Source of the DNA: Neurospora tetrasperma FGSC 2508
Taxonomy: Eukaryota > Ascomycota > Sordariomycetes > Sordariales > Sordariaceae
Reading direction: 5' to 3'
DNA length: 64,000 nt
NCBI RefSeq assembly: GCF_000213175.1
Contig: NW_009799100.1
Span: forward strand, 2,673,952-2,737,951
Positions within the stretch are counted from its first letter, which is position 1. Each line of letters opens with the position of its first letter. Both the position numbers and the translations under genes were made by a program. Positions 37,201 through 48,379 of this stretch are shown here, in pieces. The notes beneath the pieces are model-generated. The model had not been told where the DNA came from and made no database searches. It saw only the letters and a program-made list of their open reading frames with translations.

Positions 37201-37831
37201 AAGGGTTACCAGCCAATCGAGCATCACGTTTACGGATACTCCACGGTCAGAGCCGCCGGTGCACACAAGTCCCCACACCCTGGGGCGGAACTTCTCCGAA
37301 CCTACGAGACGTCATCGCGAGTTATCACAGGAAATATCCTTTGGTGACAACGCTACAGACCATACATCATCTCGTAGCAGCTTCAAGCAATCATTGCCGA
37401 CACGCCGGAATCTCTTTGGGACAACCCGTCAACAGCAGCATGCATCGTTTTCTACTTCAGGAACACTAACTGCCTCAAATCATATCCAAAGTCAGATTCC
37501 AATGCCGTCCTTGGTGATCGGAGGGCATCCTACAAATGCTAGTTCACACCCAAGCCACCTGCAAAGGCCTTCAATGGCTGGCTTTCGGGATCTGGCTTCA
37601 ACAGAACCTGGCTCTCATCGTCAAAACGAGTTGGGACTTGCTGCTCCCATGCCGCCCGTAATACCTGTAACAATCTCATCTACCCAAGCCAACCCTTCGC
37701 AAGTTATTCGGGCCGTCGCTGATAGGGAAAGCCAACAGACCATGCGCGGGGGAGCGGCCGAGGAAGATGGGAAGAGATATGCCACTAGAAGCCAAGTTCA
37801 CAGCGAGGAACAAGGAGAAAGCGGTCCTTAA
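34289..37831 (+). CDS. Unrecognised 1180-residue protein
   Basis: I do not recognise a domain. The intronless frame begins MASQRKDRPQRNRKPPKIYG and has an acidic run of about 20 Glu/Asp near residues 168-190. The best ordered part is roughly residues 345-640. It contains RLFIKYQLIRPLEQILNTAR, LSTDEIISLLYLINHETRK, DIDAVRGALDRLKPQ and TIQEAEQAARRLADFGLL, all helix-like. The rest is Ser/Gln/Pro-rich and disordered, with basic patches such as RKTRIILKVRGRR, a motif seen near the C-terminus of many fungal chromatin proteins. A nuclear role is a guess. Coding-like sequence without stops continues in another frame at about 37960-38046 (Gln/Pro/Arg/Ser-rich), so a 3' exon or frameshift at the C-terminus is possible. 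Confidence 0.75.
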   Translation: MASQRKDRPQRNRKPPKIYGFHVSGQEEDTFTDFEPPSPPHRPIDTRLPFDPQLVEECAFPSLDPVTHVGLGPSEVYKVYRQARREQEVKRMVEYEPLYHERLAQLKQRKQVVGRRDIGEFPGGVVDNRSRGRSRGVSVQYANTPEERVRWERGREQEFVWAVGESSSEEEDEEKEEEEEEDEDEDDHVQQRDTLMRTSRLLLSVRNANHTKQKEAVAAVERARSHAQSLASSQGQKSPGPLLPLAPASASAEGKNQKDADGDTVMGGGSSSRSTRQLVVSLPKPRWVFTISIRAKSPRRPTAAEKGKGKETVLWDASRNQSTLGPTQVSQDLNRLLQGSDARKIENPTVMVGYRSRLFIKYQLIRPLEQILNTARVAIPTWSSLPANIQYLTTYHLTAIHEPPYSFAQLSTLLSLSTDEIISLLYLINHETRKMIVLDSLSNQLAAIEDIDAVRGALDRLKPQGLVTDSVSSEDIRQGQAFLRFMGLHKVAEWLAEYVGVSNSRDSNEGRHVIKINGRLLDGDIPAEVAGNVLRRIWKEEQERATRIENARRAEAAKASMQPPPLGLVNRSVLELTDRSVQNGKVLTIQEAEQAARRLADFGLLVPQSDHYTVSLNGESVHLKQDLQARRLWNHELEAMRKAQRQNEAVPPARPTLESNEERQPSRPTLDQVAGSSVGNREEHRQGVRETSRGQATLVQQPPPSTGAISSAPVPMDIDSSMNRATRHDKEQQQKGQPSSSANEVDQEASIADESQSRNSPTNDYLLSIGIDLSFHKPPPLDTSSGSPTLEERTAAFLAANKATLDAIDKEDEMEARLRRRQPAQGQAHDEEPAISAYGLRYVSEARTLRSNSIYSSRLPSEAPSVVPAANTTPTTARGNRQATPVVANPSGSGHEMSAEIQRQVQVVTEAGASSVAPHNALAGNGNSNQVPTAVTIQREEARPVAVVTPPAPETPASQRKTRIILKVRGRRVTSQSSITFTDTPRSEPPVHTSPHTLGRNFSEPTRRHRELSQEISFGDNATDHTSSRSSFKQSLPTRRNLFGTTRQQQHASFSTSGTLTASNHIQSQIPMPSLVIGGHPTNASSHPSHLQRPSMAGFRDLASTEPGSHRQNELGLAAPMPPVIPVTISSTQANPSQVIRAVADRESQQTMRGGAAEEDGKRYATRSQVHSEEQGESGP

Positions 37832-38096
37832 AGGAACGGCACACGGTGGCTATGTTCACCCTATGCCTTACCTACCGACCAGTTATTTTCACTACAACTC
37901 GAACAATATCTTATCAATCAGCCTCAAGTTTCAGGGAAAATTCGAGGAAAATTCGAGGACAGGGACAGCCTCAACCATCTCAATCACAACCTGGGTTTCG
38001 ATCTCGGCCACGGTCGAGGACAAGTATTCGGCACCGGCAGCATTAAATTTCAGCCTCTAACCAACAAGGACCGATTGTCTCTAGCGACAAACATAG

Positions 38097-38894
38097 TTAC
38101 TTATAGCTTTCATCCTCGACTGCATTTATCATTCCCATTGTAGTGCTAATCGTAGTTTTAGTTGTAATGAACAGTATAAGTTCAATCCATTTCACCGATC
38201 TCGCACCCCCTATCTCGTGTCTTTCCGTTTGAGATCCCAATTTTTGCGGCTCTTCCGGGCTGTAAAGCTCTGCTCTGTCCGCGATTGCCCGACCATGCAG
38301 CTCTGCCACCTTGATCTTTGCTTCCTTGTACTTTGATACCGGAATCTGGCCAGGCTGATCAGCATCAGCGGCCCCTCTTCCACTTTTCTGCCTTGCCCTC
38401 ACAAACAAGAAGGGATGGATATATGGCAGGCAATTATGACTACTGACATGCCTGCTCCAGCGCCTATGCCAGCTAATGTGGTGAGGTACTTGTATTTGCT
38501 ATTGACCACCCCTTGCTTATCGCTTCAACCGGAATTGTTTGTTCTGACTGGTTGTCGATCTGTGTTCCCGTGCTGGTGACTCCTCGTCCAGAATTTAAGT
38601 GGATGATACGGTCGACAAAGACACTGTCGAAAGTGTGGTTGAAATTATGGATCCTGTGTCGGCGCCACTACCTTCAATCACCACACCTGTAAGGCGAAAT
38701 GTACAGGTGAACCCATTTCGCCGGTGGCCGATGAATTTGAACGGAATGCGCTCCGATCCGACAACATCGGTATACGTTGAATCTCCCGAAAAGTGACTAC
38801 CGGCCTGGTTGGACTCCTGATAGCAAAAATGTCCAGTTATGTTATAGGAGTCGAGCGAACTAGTCCAAGTTACCACCTTGACCCGGTGGAGCAT
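38097..38894 (-). pseudogene. Decayed single-pass membrane protein gene
   Basis: Read right to left on the minus strand, three frames carry consecutive protein-like pieces. First, from an ATG at 38894, comes a segment ending in a Ser/Thr-rich stretch (about 38600). Second is a short Thr/Ser-rich continuation in another frame. Third is a hydrophobic span LAGIGAGAGMSVVIIACHI (about 38420-38475) that shifts frame again into a charged tail, ARQKSGRGAADADQPGQ, ending with a stop at 38097. The order, Ser/Thr-rich ectodomain, one membrane span, basic then acidic tail, is common for fungal cell-surface sensors. No clean splice set restores one frame, so I call it a relic. Sequencing errors are an alternative. 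Confidence 0.35.
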
Positions 38895-38936
38895 GAGGGA
38901 TAAAACCCCATTTTCAAAGCCAGGATAACCATCAAA

Positions 38937-39008
38937 GCCCGCATGGCTCAGTGGTAGAGCGCATCACTAGTAATGATGAGGTCGTCAGTTCGATTCTGGC
39001 TGTGGGCA
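38937..39008 (+). tRNA. tRNA-Thr (anticodon AGT)
   Basis: A 72-nt cloverleaf with no intron. The acceptor stem pairs GCCCGCA with TGTGGGC (one G-T). The D stem is GCTC/GAGC around AGTGGTA. The anticodon stem CATCA/TGATG carries the loop CTAGTAA, giving anticodon AGT at 38970-38972. The T arm GTCAG/CTGGC holds TTCGATT. The discriminator base is A. The A34 would be read as inosine after editing. Confidence 0.95.
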
Positions 39009-39688
39009 TCCAATCTTGATGAAGCTCATGATCTTCTGTTTTTTCCTTTCCTTTTTCTCTTTTGGTAACATCATTTTTGGAGTTGTGACTTTTTGATGTT
39101 TGGGAGGTTTCGTCCCTCCACCACGTAGTGTGGACCGGGCGGCTGGTGAAGGGGGTCAGACTTTCTGCCTGTGGATTTTATAATTTCACACATTTTATGG
39201 ACGGAGGCTTTTTCAAAAAATACATTTCTATTCAATCCAACCACGTTTGATGCTTCATAAGATAAGTCTTGGTCATTGAAATACGTCAAGGCTCGCAATT
39301 GCGGAGTGACAGAGGTGAAATTCGCCTTTCTTTAGGGAGGACTTTTCAGTCGATCCCGTTAGCATATGTGATCCTTCCCTTATTGGTTGGGGACGATCGA
39401 GATCCGGAGCCCGAAACAGAAGCACGAGTACGTAAACTCTTTGAACGTACAAAGGAAATCGAAAAGAAGAGGAAGAAGAAGGAAGAGAAGACAAAAGAAA
39501 GAGCAGAACGAAACAAATAGCCAACCCAAAGGTATCTGTCCCAGAACAAAACTTTGACCGCAGTGATGCAACACATCTTTCCATCTTTTTGATGTCCAAT
39601 TGCCCAAACAAAACGCCATCCTTGTTATCACCGGCCCCATAACAACATCCAAGAAACGGACAATAATACCCAGCGCAAGTCAGGTCAC
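39009..39688. other. Region between tRNA-Thr and rhodopsin-domain gene
   Basis: A T-rich stretch directly after the tRNA (39031-39060, including TTTTTT and CTTTTTCTCTTTT) is a suitable RNA polymerase III terminator. The rest is the 3' flank of the minus-strand gene. A purine run of A/G around 39460-39510 is low complexity. Confidence 0.6.
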
Positions 39689-41366
39689 TCACTCCCTCGT
39701 GACATGCCACTCCTCCGTAACCTGGATCACCGCCGCCTTTCCTCCCGAGCTTCTTTTATTTCCCCGGTGTCCTGCTCCTTGTGCTTGTCTGGGACCAGGA
39801 CCCTCCCCCCTCTCCAAGTCACCATTGCTCTTTCCATGTCCTCTCCGATACTCTTCGCCCAAAATTGACTCCTCACTTCTGTTATCCATCCCACCCATTC
39901 GTCCCACCGCTACCGTCGCGGTGGAACCCGAAATCGCATTCGCATCATTGAATGGACTCTGCCCTGCTCCAGCAGGTCCAAGTCCAAGCCCATCACTCCC
40001 ACTACTATCTGGCATCGTTCTCTCTCTCTGTAGCTCAAACTCGTCCGACTCATCATCCCTACCCGGTCTGGACTTGTTCTTGCTATCATGCCCCCCAGAC
40101 CTGCCAGGGATGACGCCACCACCAATCGTGCGCAGACCAAGGCTTTGACTGGCCCCGCCGCTCTGTTGTTTTTGGTACCCCCCACTACCGTTACGGGAGG
40201 AGATGATTTTTTCAAAGAAGGACTTGTAAAGTGGTCGGCACACGGGAATGCCGATGCAAATCATGGTGATGGCGATCTCGGCTGAGGACCAGACAATCAG
40301 GCCGACCGTGTCGTGCGAGTAGTTGTTTGTGGAGAGGTTGGGAACTTGGAGGGTGCGTTTGATGCCGCAGGCTCCGGCGCTGTTGAGCAGAATCTTAGTT
40401 GTCGAAGCTTTGATTGGAAAGGAGGGAGAGAGAGGAAGAAGTGATGTAAAATGGGGGGGGCGTATTAGGGATTGGTGGATGTGTGTGAGTGGGTGAACTT
40501 ACATGACGCCTAGACTCATGCTGATGGCAATGATCATCTTTTCTCGTTGATTCATGTTGAGTTTCCAGAGGAAGATCCAAGGCATGAGAGCGAAGAAGAA
40601 ATCGGCAATGACACAGAGGGCTTTGCGGATTTTGTCAGCACACTTTCTCTCATCATCTCTTCTCTCTGGCAACCGGGGACACTCTCCCCGTTGCAAACCG
40701 CAAAACTTGGACATAACATGGAAGAGGTAGGTAACATACTAGTAAGCGTCAAAGAAACTGGTGTAGCATTCAAATCACAATGACCCCCAGGAATCGATCG
40801 ATCCCAGAGATACGCCGGCGGCGAGCACTGAAGCATAAAGACAAAGCAGACGGAGATTGAAGCGCCCATAAGCGATCCCATCATAAGCCAGATGCTAACT
40901 TTGTGCCATGTTTGGGTGACCAGGCGCAACAGGAAGAGTCCCAACGACCATTTTGCCAAAGCCATGCCGATAACGGCGAAGCACTGGCCGATAGCCTCCC
41001 ACATGATGGCGCCAGGGACATCTTCCGGTGGGATGTCCCACATGTTTTGCCCAAAACCGTAGTGGGCTGCTATGGTACAGCAGATTGTGTAGCCGACGAG
41101 TAATATCTAGATAAGAAGAAGGTATACAGGGTTAATGTTTGACCTTCCAGCAGCAGAGATGGAGTAGAAAGAGAGAGAGTCTGAAAAGTGCATGTTGTTG
41201 TCCAGTGTATACTCACAAACGCAAGAACATAAACATGATCATCATAACCCGTATTCGCCACAAGAATAGTACGAACGTATAATCGTAGGCTGACGCAAAG
41301 TGCAGTAAGTGCGACCATAACCCACATTACGGTTATAGCCCCGGGGCCCTCACCTCCCATTGCCAT
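39689..41366 (-). CDS. Pth11-type fungal rhodopsin-domain membrane protein
   Basis: Exons 41366-41217, 41106-40740, 40620-40503 and 40379-39689 (introns of 110, 119 and 122 nt) join to 441 residues. Seven hydrophobic segments appear in order: ITVMWVMVALTALCVSLRLY, the span ending CCTIAAHYGFG, the span with FAVIGMALAKWSLGLFLLRL, SIWLMMGSLMGASISVCFVF, IADFFFALMPWIFLWKL, MSLGVIAGACGIKRTL, and VGLIVWSSAEIAITMICIGI. The RLYVRT, AKWSLGLFLLR, DFFFALMPW and SSAEIAI blocks are those of the fungal-specific rhodopsin-like family that includes Pth11-related proteins. No CFEM domain precedes the membrane part. The last 150 residues are a cytosolic Gly/Ser-rich tail. Ligand and signalling partner are unknown; plasma membrane location is inferred. 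Confidence 0.87.
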
Positions 41367-44300
41367 GATGTGAGGTTACTAGTCGTTTTCGGCTGGTGGG
41401 TACTGTTTTCTAAGGGGGTAAGTAAACAAAGAATGGCAACCAAAAAAAAAAGTAGAAAGGAGCAGTGCGTTGAGAAGACCGGACATGACATGCACAAGCC
41501 ACCGTGCCGGAGGATGGATTTAATACTGAAAAAAGACATCAAAAGCCTTGGTCCTGATGAACAAGAATGAACGTCAGGAATAAGAAAGGAGAGTGATTCG
41601 GGTTTCGGTATCCTAAACGCCTAGTTGGGTGGAAATCGGCTTGCCCTCGCCACGGAGCCATTAATGCGACTGGGTGGTGTAGAGGAGGGACTGCCGGGTG
41701 TCCAGGGTGTATGTGGTTGTTCTAGATGAGTGTTTGTGATATGGCAGACAGGAAGAAACCGCATGTGTGCTTTTTCTTCTCTCCCTACTAATACGTAGTC
41801 AGTTAGCTTGTATTACAGGAAAGTGCACCCGAAAAACGTGTGGGGGCTCAAGGCAAGGGGAGTTGGCCTTCTGGAAACTCAGGACCGATGTTATGTAAAG
41901 TCTGCGGTCTTCACACGCAATCCTCAACCTTGCCACCTCAAAAAATGAAGATGGAATACCGTATCCTCTCACTCAAAGTGTATCGCCATGCTGTCCTGGC
42001 CAATCCAATTATCTTCTGCAAGCCCCGTTGAAATCTCAGCGCGTAGGCCCCCTTCCAGAATGTAATGTAATTGGTTTGAACCAGCGTGGGGATGTCTCCG
42101 GTTCAAGCGAGAGGATGCGATATCCATGAGAGTACCCGGATGGTGGAGGTGGAGCTACTTTCCCACCCCCATGGCCCGGGAAGCTGGAGTGTGACGGGGT
42201 TAAGTGCGAGGTGGGCAACACTAGGGCTCAACTTCGGAAAGTATACGTTGATCCCCAGAACATAAACGACCATTGCACCACTCTCCTTTAGGTCATCGAG
42301 GTGTGGATATGCTCTAGGATAGCCGACCCAGGGGCTGGATTGTAGGCAACCAGATTTTGGGGATATAAACCCTAGCTGCCCCTGTAGAATCTGAAGAAGA
42401 AAAGAGTTACATCGAACATTTAGTCCAATGGAACACGAGATGAGAAATTCTTCACGACATGGTGTCGGTTTCAGGCTCTGAAAACCGCGGTTTACCTGCA
42501 CGTACCACATATCTGAGGAAGATGTAAACATTGGCCAGATCGTGCATCTAAACCGGCGTTATGTCAACCACACATGTATGTGCCTGTTCCCATCACTTCT
42601 GTATATGTGAGCTTGAGGTGCTTTCAGAACACCATGGGTTATATGTGTACCGATGACGAGGATAGGAATGGCTCAATTCAACCCGGCCGTGGAAACGGTC
42701 GTTAGATGAAGAACATAAAAGTATTCGTATCCGTAGTATATCCGCTTTACTCACATGAGCATAATTTAGTCGGACCTCGAGTGGACATCAGAGCGATTGT
42801 TAGTATCGTACAGATACTGGACGTGCTTTAGAGTCTGCCCAGCGAGGCCAGTGAGCTTGAAGGAATTGTCGTGATCTTTTTTGCGAGCAAGGGTTACATA
42901 TTGAGTTCCCTGTCAAAGGTCCAGACCCATGTTCACCGGACAGATATGTCGTCTTCCGCGGCAAGGCCATGCCGGTAACCTAACCGGAGACAAACTCCTT
43001 GCCATTCTCCCGCCTCATCATGCATGATATGTATATGTATGGTAACCTAGACGTCCAGTCCAGTTACAATGCCAGGTTTGATGTTGGTAATGTGGGAGAT
43101 GGTCGGGGATTGGGTTTGGGATCATCATCCCAGTCACTTCAACTGTGATATGTCTGGCATCCTTGGCACCTGAGATAGAAGGTTTGAAGGTGCAGCGAAT
43201 GTCTCATTCTGATGTGCGAAAACCGGAAAATGATGATGTTTTGGGTAAAGTTTGAGAGGCTTGTATACTCTTTGGGTCGATCCTTTCCGTGTAAGTACCC
43301 GAAAGCATGGTCGGCCAGGTGAGAAGTGGTGATGTTGTATATTACACAGATGATGCCCTGAACCGGTATGCGGCAGCGAATACCGTCTTTTCAGGTCGTG
43401 TACTGTACCACAGAATCCAGATGTCCAAGATAAGCCACACGTCTGGAATTATTGAGAACGACGCTCGGAACAGCCCAGAGGCGGTGGATGGCATGGCGCA
43501 CAGGGTGGGGGCGAAATCGTATCTTGGGACGCCAACACCAGGGGGATTCATGGGGGGACGGTTTCTTTAGGTCTTCGGAAAAAAGGACAGGTTACTTGGG
43601 GGCTTCTAGGCAACCAAGTATCACAACTGAGCAAGCCACCAAGCCTCTTCCATGATGCTGTAGGCATCGAGATGGCAAAAGCAGCGGTCTGCCGCCATTC
43701 CGTCCGGTCGAGTGTCTCGAGGGCTTGATGAAGAGGAACACCCATGCCGTCAAATTCAATCTTTGGCACTACCGGAGAGTGCTATTCTCGACAGTTCTTT
43801 GAAGTGCATTCAGCATAGTGCGAGAATACTGTCAAGTCCCCCGGGGAACACTTCCCGTCTGCGTACTGTGCAAGGTCAATGCTGGATTGACTGTTAGCTC
43901 GAGACCTGCTACCTCCTCGGATAAGGGGGAAGACAAGGAAAACCTGGAGTTCTCATTGGTCAATATGACCCCAGAGTCAGGGTTATGAACCACAAACGGT
44001 CATGTTCCCCTCACATGCACCGAAACTTGAGTCCATGTACGTGTAGTGTACAGCGAGTAACGGCCCAAATGGACGCTATTCACGGCAGCGATCCCGCCTG
44101 GCCATCCTGAAAGTGGTTACAAGACCCTCTGCAAGTACCGCATTAACACACAAGCCAGGGGTAGGCTGTAAGGCGTTAGCTCACTCTTGGCTTCTTACCT
44201 GGCAAGGCTACAGCCCTAATGCGATTGGCCCCGAAAGCTTACCTAGGTTTGTTTAGCCGAGCATTGCTATGATAGCGTGATGACTTTCTTGCCGGAAACT

Positions 44301-45804
44301 GCGCAGAAGAAAAAAAGCAAAATGCATGATGTGAAATGTGACATCGGGCAGCGAGTTAGCAACCACCATCCACCTCAAAACTTCAACAGTTTCCAACTCC
44401 TGCATACATACACTTCACGTGAGCGTCTCAATGCCAGAAATTCCCCGAGAACGTTGAAGGCGACAGACAGCTGTACGCCAGTGACCCGAATCACATTCAT
44501 CACGTCGGTTTCGGGCATTGGCCAATCAAAAGATGGCGTCAAGTGCCTGGCCCGGCCCGCTCTATACGTCTGTGTAACCTTCAACGGCTTTTGTGTCCAC
44601 AAGGCGCGCCCTGCCCCGGGATGTCTCAGCCTCTCAGGGGAAAGCCAGCGGATAGCGGAAAAATAAGATCAGTATTCCCTTTGGGAAAGGTCCGATACAA
44701 GCGGCATTGTCATTGGTCCGGGGACGGGGAATTCGTAGACCGCTGTCGAGGCCCAGATTCTCGTTTTACGAGTACACTAGTGTAGTGTGTGCACTACACT
44801 ACACTAGGTACACTATAAACATCTTGCATGGACCAGGGGGTACGAGTCTGTCCGGTCCCAAAAAGGTGAAAACATACCGTAGCAATGAGTGAAGGTTGCG
44901 GCGGAAGAACGGATATGAAAGTCGCAGTGTAGTCCGCATCGAGTGTAGTCGAATGTCGTTGTAGTAACTCGCTTACTTTGACAGTATCGTTGGGCCAGGC
45001 CTCATCCGTACTAATAGTGTCGAACGAGATTGGACTGGAAGGGTGATTTCCTAGAGTAAATGTCTTGGGGGGATGTCGTTTTCTTGGCTGACTCCCAGAC
45101 CTCGAACTGATAAAGTCACATAACTGAAGTGACCAGTCAAGCGTCTTGGATGTTATAACCTTGATAGTCCAGACAATGATTTTCTTTGCTTCTTCTCATT
45201 AACCTCAGGGGTATCCACCTTCAACACCGTCCGATAGACCAACTCGCTTGGTGCAGATACAACGTCAACACGCTAATTGAAGTGCATGAACTGGTGCCAG
45301 TCTTGGGCACTGGGGGAAATGCTCGAGTCTGGAGCCCGCAGCGAAGATCCACTCCTTTTTCTTCCACCGCAATGCTGTTGATCCCCGTTTGCAATGTTTG
45401 CAAAGCTTCACTAGTGTCCCTGTATGCATCCTTCGAGTTCGAAGTTTGGTAACGGTTGAGAAATCCTGGCTTCAGGACCCCGCCGATACTACCCCCATGG
45501 GCCTGATAACGTACACCACCATGCCAGTCCGTATTCATAACCTTCTCGAAATGGGGATAGGCAGGGAGGGCTTCGAGGCTTTTGAAAATTCCGGTTGCGT
45601 TGGCCGGACATGTTGGCGAATGTCAATCTCTTCATCTCCTGGACAGCCACCACTCTTATGGACTCTTGTTTTTCCAGGCCCCCCCTGAATACCACGCGCA
45701 CTGCGACGTGACCTTCCTTTATAAGAAGCCCGGGGAACACGTTCCTTCTGGAGAAGTTCAACACAGCTTGATCATCGACTGCCAACCTCCTACAGCTTGT
45801 AGCC
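41367..45804. other. 4.4-kb gene-poor stretch
   Basis: No complete gene is supported. Open frames are short and scattered on both strands. Between about 45221 and 45790 the minus strand carries two protein-like pieces in different frames (for example YRDTSEALQTLQTGINSIAV and GLLIKEGHVAVRVVFRGGLE). This may be a decayed gene I cannot identify. An inverted repeat with GTGTAG motifs lies at 44777-44807. The last part is the promoter of the P450 gene. Confidence 0.5.
44777..44807. repeat. Inverted repeat built from GTGTAG/CTACAC
   Basis: Arms CTAGTGTAGTG (44777-44787) and CACTACACTAG (44797-44807) are perfect reverse complements separated by nine bases. More GTGTAG copies lie at 44041, about 44928 and about 44943. 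It is about 1 kb upstream of the P450 start. A protein-binding cluster or a hairpin relic of an element are both possible. Confidence 0.6.
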
Positions 45805-47612
45805 ATGGACTCACACGCTGGCTTAGATGGAGTTCTCCAACCGCAAGTCCTGAAACTGACGTTGAGGACTCTCCCATCGCCATTCATCTCTCTTGTTGTC
45901 ATTCCCATCCTGTCGATTCTTGGATGGTATGTTATCTCGTGGGCTACGAACCCATTAAAGAAGTACCCGGGCCCCTTCCTTGCAGGTATGTGAAATAGAT
46001 ATTCTCAAATCTCGTTGTGTGTGGGTGAGGAAGTACGTCGCTGACCATTGTCTTCTTTGGTTCCAGGTTTTACCAATTGGTGGCGACTCTATCAGACTCG
46101 GACTGGCAGATACCATGAGATCGTCTATGACCTACACAAGAAGTACGGGCCCATTGTCCGTATCGGCCCTAACACTCTCGACCTCGATTACCCCGAGTTG
46201 ATCAAGACCATCTACAGCACTGATGGCAAATGGCTCAAGGTATGTTTCTGACAAACCCTTTGTTGCAAAGCCATCAACTAACGACAAAACGATGATTAGA
46301 CCGAGTTCTATCACAACAACAGCGCCATCGTCAATGGAAAGATCACATACCATATCTTCAGCACGACGAGCCCTACTGAACATGCCAAGATGAAGCGTCC
46401 AGTGGCCAAGTACTACTCGACGAGCTATGTTCAGGCTCTGGAGCCCCATGTCGACGCTGTTCTCAACGACTTCTGCAAGTATGTGGAGGAGCGCTTTATC
46501 AATGTTCCCGGTGGACCTAAGGAACTTGACTTCGGCGAATGGCTCGGATACCGTAAGTTTCCCTCGGATCGCCGGATACCAATAAATGTGTCCAAAGAGC
46601 AGATGAACTGACACCGTGCTCAACTCCAGACGCTTGGGACCTCATCAGCTCCGTGACCTTCAGCCGTCGCTTTGGCTACATGGAGCACGGCAGTGACTTC
46701 GATGGGACCATTGAGAAAGCCGAGGCCGCCCTTCGCTACTTCCAGACGGTCGGTCAGATTCCCATCCTTGACTACTTCCTTGACAAGAACCCCATCAAGC
46801 GTGTCGGACCCCCCAACTTGGTCCACCCTGCTCGCATCGCCGTCCAGTCCTTCGTTGCTCGCCTGCAGGGCAAGGACGAGAACTATGACCCCAAAAACCC
46901 GGATTACCTCCAGCATTTCATCGACTCCAAGGAGACTCATCCGGACCTCGTTGATGACAACCAGATCATCAGTGATGTGCTTGTTAACCTGCTCGCGGGT
47001 GCCGACACTACTGCCATCGCCCTCCGCGCTGTCTTCTACTACATGCTCAAGAATCGTTCCGTCTACAACAGAGTGTCCGAGGAGATCCAAGCCGCTGGTT
47101 TTGACCGCTCCAAGCCTGTCCCCTATTCCGGTGCTCGCCAGCTCCCCTACCTTGAAGCTTGCGTTCGCGAAGCTCTCCGTATCCACCCTGCTGCTGCCAT
47201 GCTTCTTGAGCGCTACGTCCCCGCCGGCGGCATCACGCTTCCGGACGGCTCTTTTGTTCCTGCCGGTACCGCTGTTGGTCTTAACCCTTGGGTCGTTAGC
47301 CGTAACAAAAGCATCTTTGGCGAGGACTCTGATACTTTCCGTCCTGAGCGTTGGCTGCAGCAGCCTGGCGAAGATGATGAGGCATTCCATGTTCGCATGC
47401 AGAAATGGAACGCGGCGGATTTGACCTTTGGTAATGGTTCGCGCATCTGCACTGGCAGGAACTTTGCCATGTTCGAGCTGTACAAGGTTTGTGCGACGCT
47501 CTTGCACAGATTCGAGATTGAGTTGGCAGACCCGACCAAGGAGTGGAAGGTCTGGGGTTCTTGGTTTACCATCCAGAAGGATGTGATTGCCAAGATGAAG
47601 GTTAGAGGTTGA
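45805..47612 (+). CDS. Cytochrome P450 monooxygenase (pisatin-demethylase-like group)
   Basis: Haem-thiolate oxygenase anchored in the ER membrane. Exons 45805-45985, 46067-46239, 46300-46552 and 46630-47612 (introns 81, 60 and 77 nt) join to 529 residues. A membrane anchor (PFISLVVIPILSILGWYVI) precedes the hinge KKYPGPFLAG. Diagnostic motifs are the I-helix AGADTT (325-330), ExxR as EALR (383-386), FRPERW, and the haem loop FGNGSRICTG with ligand Cys476. The sequence after the hinge (FTNWWRLYQTRTGRYHEIVY, then KYGPIVRIGPN) is like fungal P450s grouped with pisatin demethylase, but the substrate cannot be inferred. No polyketide synthase, NRPS or terpene gene is nearby, so this is not an obvious secondary-metabolite cluster. 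Start ATG is in AGCCATGG. Confidence 0.93.
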
Positions 47613-48379
47613 AGAGTGAAGGTGATCAGGAGACGACCCGGGTACATATAAAGAAGAACAGCCACCGATGACGGGCTGAATAGTCTGCTTTGAGCTTCGG
47701 ATTCCCATTACTATCGAGGTTTACTGTTCTTTTGTGTGATAGAGTAGTTGATTATAATCAGGTTGTTTTCATTGCCAGATGCCAGATTGAAATATCTTGT
47801 TGTTCTTTCCAGGACGCATCGTGCGTTACATCTGAGTCGTAACTAGCCAAGGGCAAGGAATGGGAAGCATACCGAACTCGGTCAAGTCGGCCATGGTCGC
47901 GGATGATCTTCCGTTTGGTTCAAATCCATCCACTGTTCTCCATATTGCATGTAACGATGCGTTTCGGAGAAGCCTTCATCGAAGGCGTTAAATGCCACGA
48001 CACGTAAGTGAAGTTTGGCAGGAGTTGGGGATTGGTGGATAATTCAGGAACAATTCGTGCCCATGCCGAAACGCCAGACACGCTGTGGTATCATGCTGGT
48101 AAGGGTTTTTAAATTGTAGGGGCACCCATGGAGATAATTATCCGCCAGCGACGGAATAATGTGGAGTGAGGTACTGACCATTACAGGTTACTGCCAGAAA
48201 TGCCCAGTCGCTGAGGGTGAGACGATTTGCTTGGGGAAACAAGCGATGCGTGTATGTCTAGAGGAGTAAGCAAGTATATAACCTTAGGACGAATGCATGT
48301 TTCTTGCGCTTCAACAATAAGGAGAATTACGTACTGCTCATTGCACACAATCGAGTTCCTCAAGTACTGCGGCACAACG
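47613..48379. other. Intergenic region after P450
   Basis: The first few hundred bases are the P450 3' flank. Nothing else is recognised until the DUF1996-like relic at its right edge. Confidence 0.5.

Noticed and set aside
45805-47612. Secondary-metabolite gene cluster around the P450
   Set aside because: No backbone synthase, transporter or tailoring partner lies within the window; the P450 stands alone.
46620-47708. 362-residue minus-strand frame over the P450
   Set aside because: It is the antisense of the conserved P450 core exon; the P450 motifs and splice phases settle the strand.
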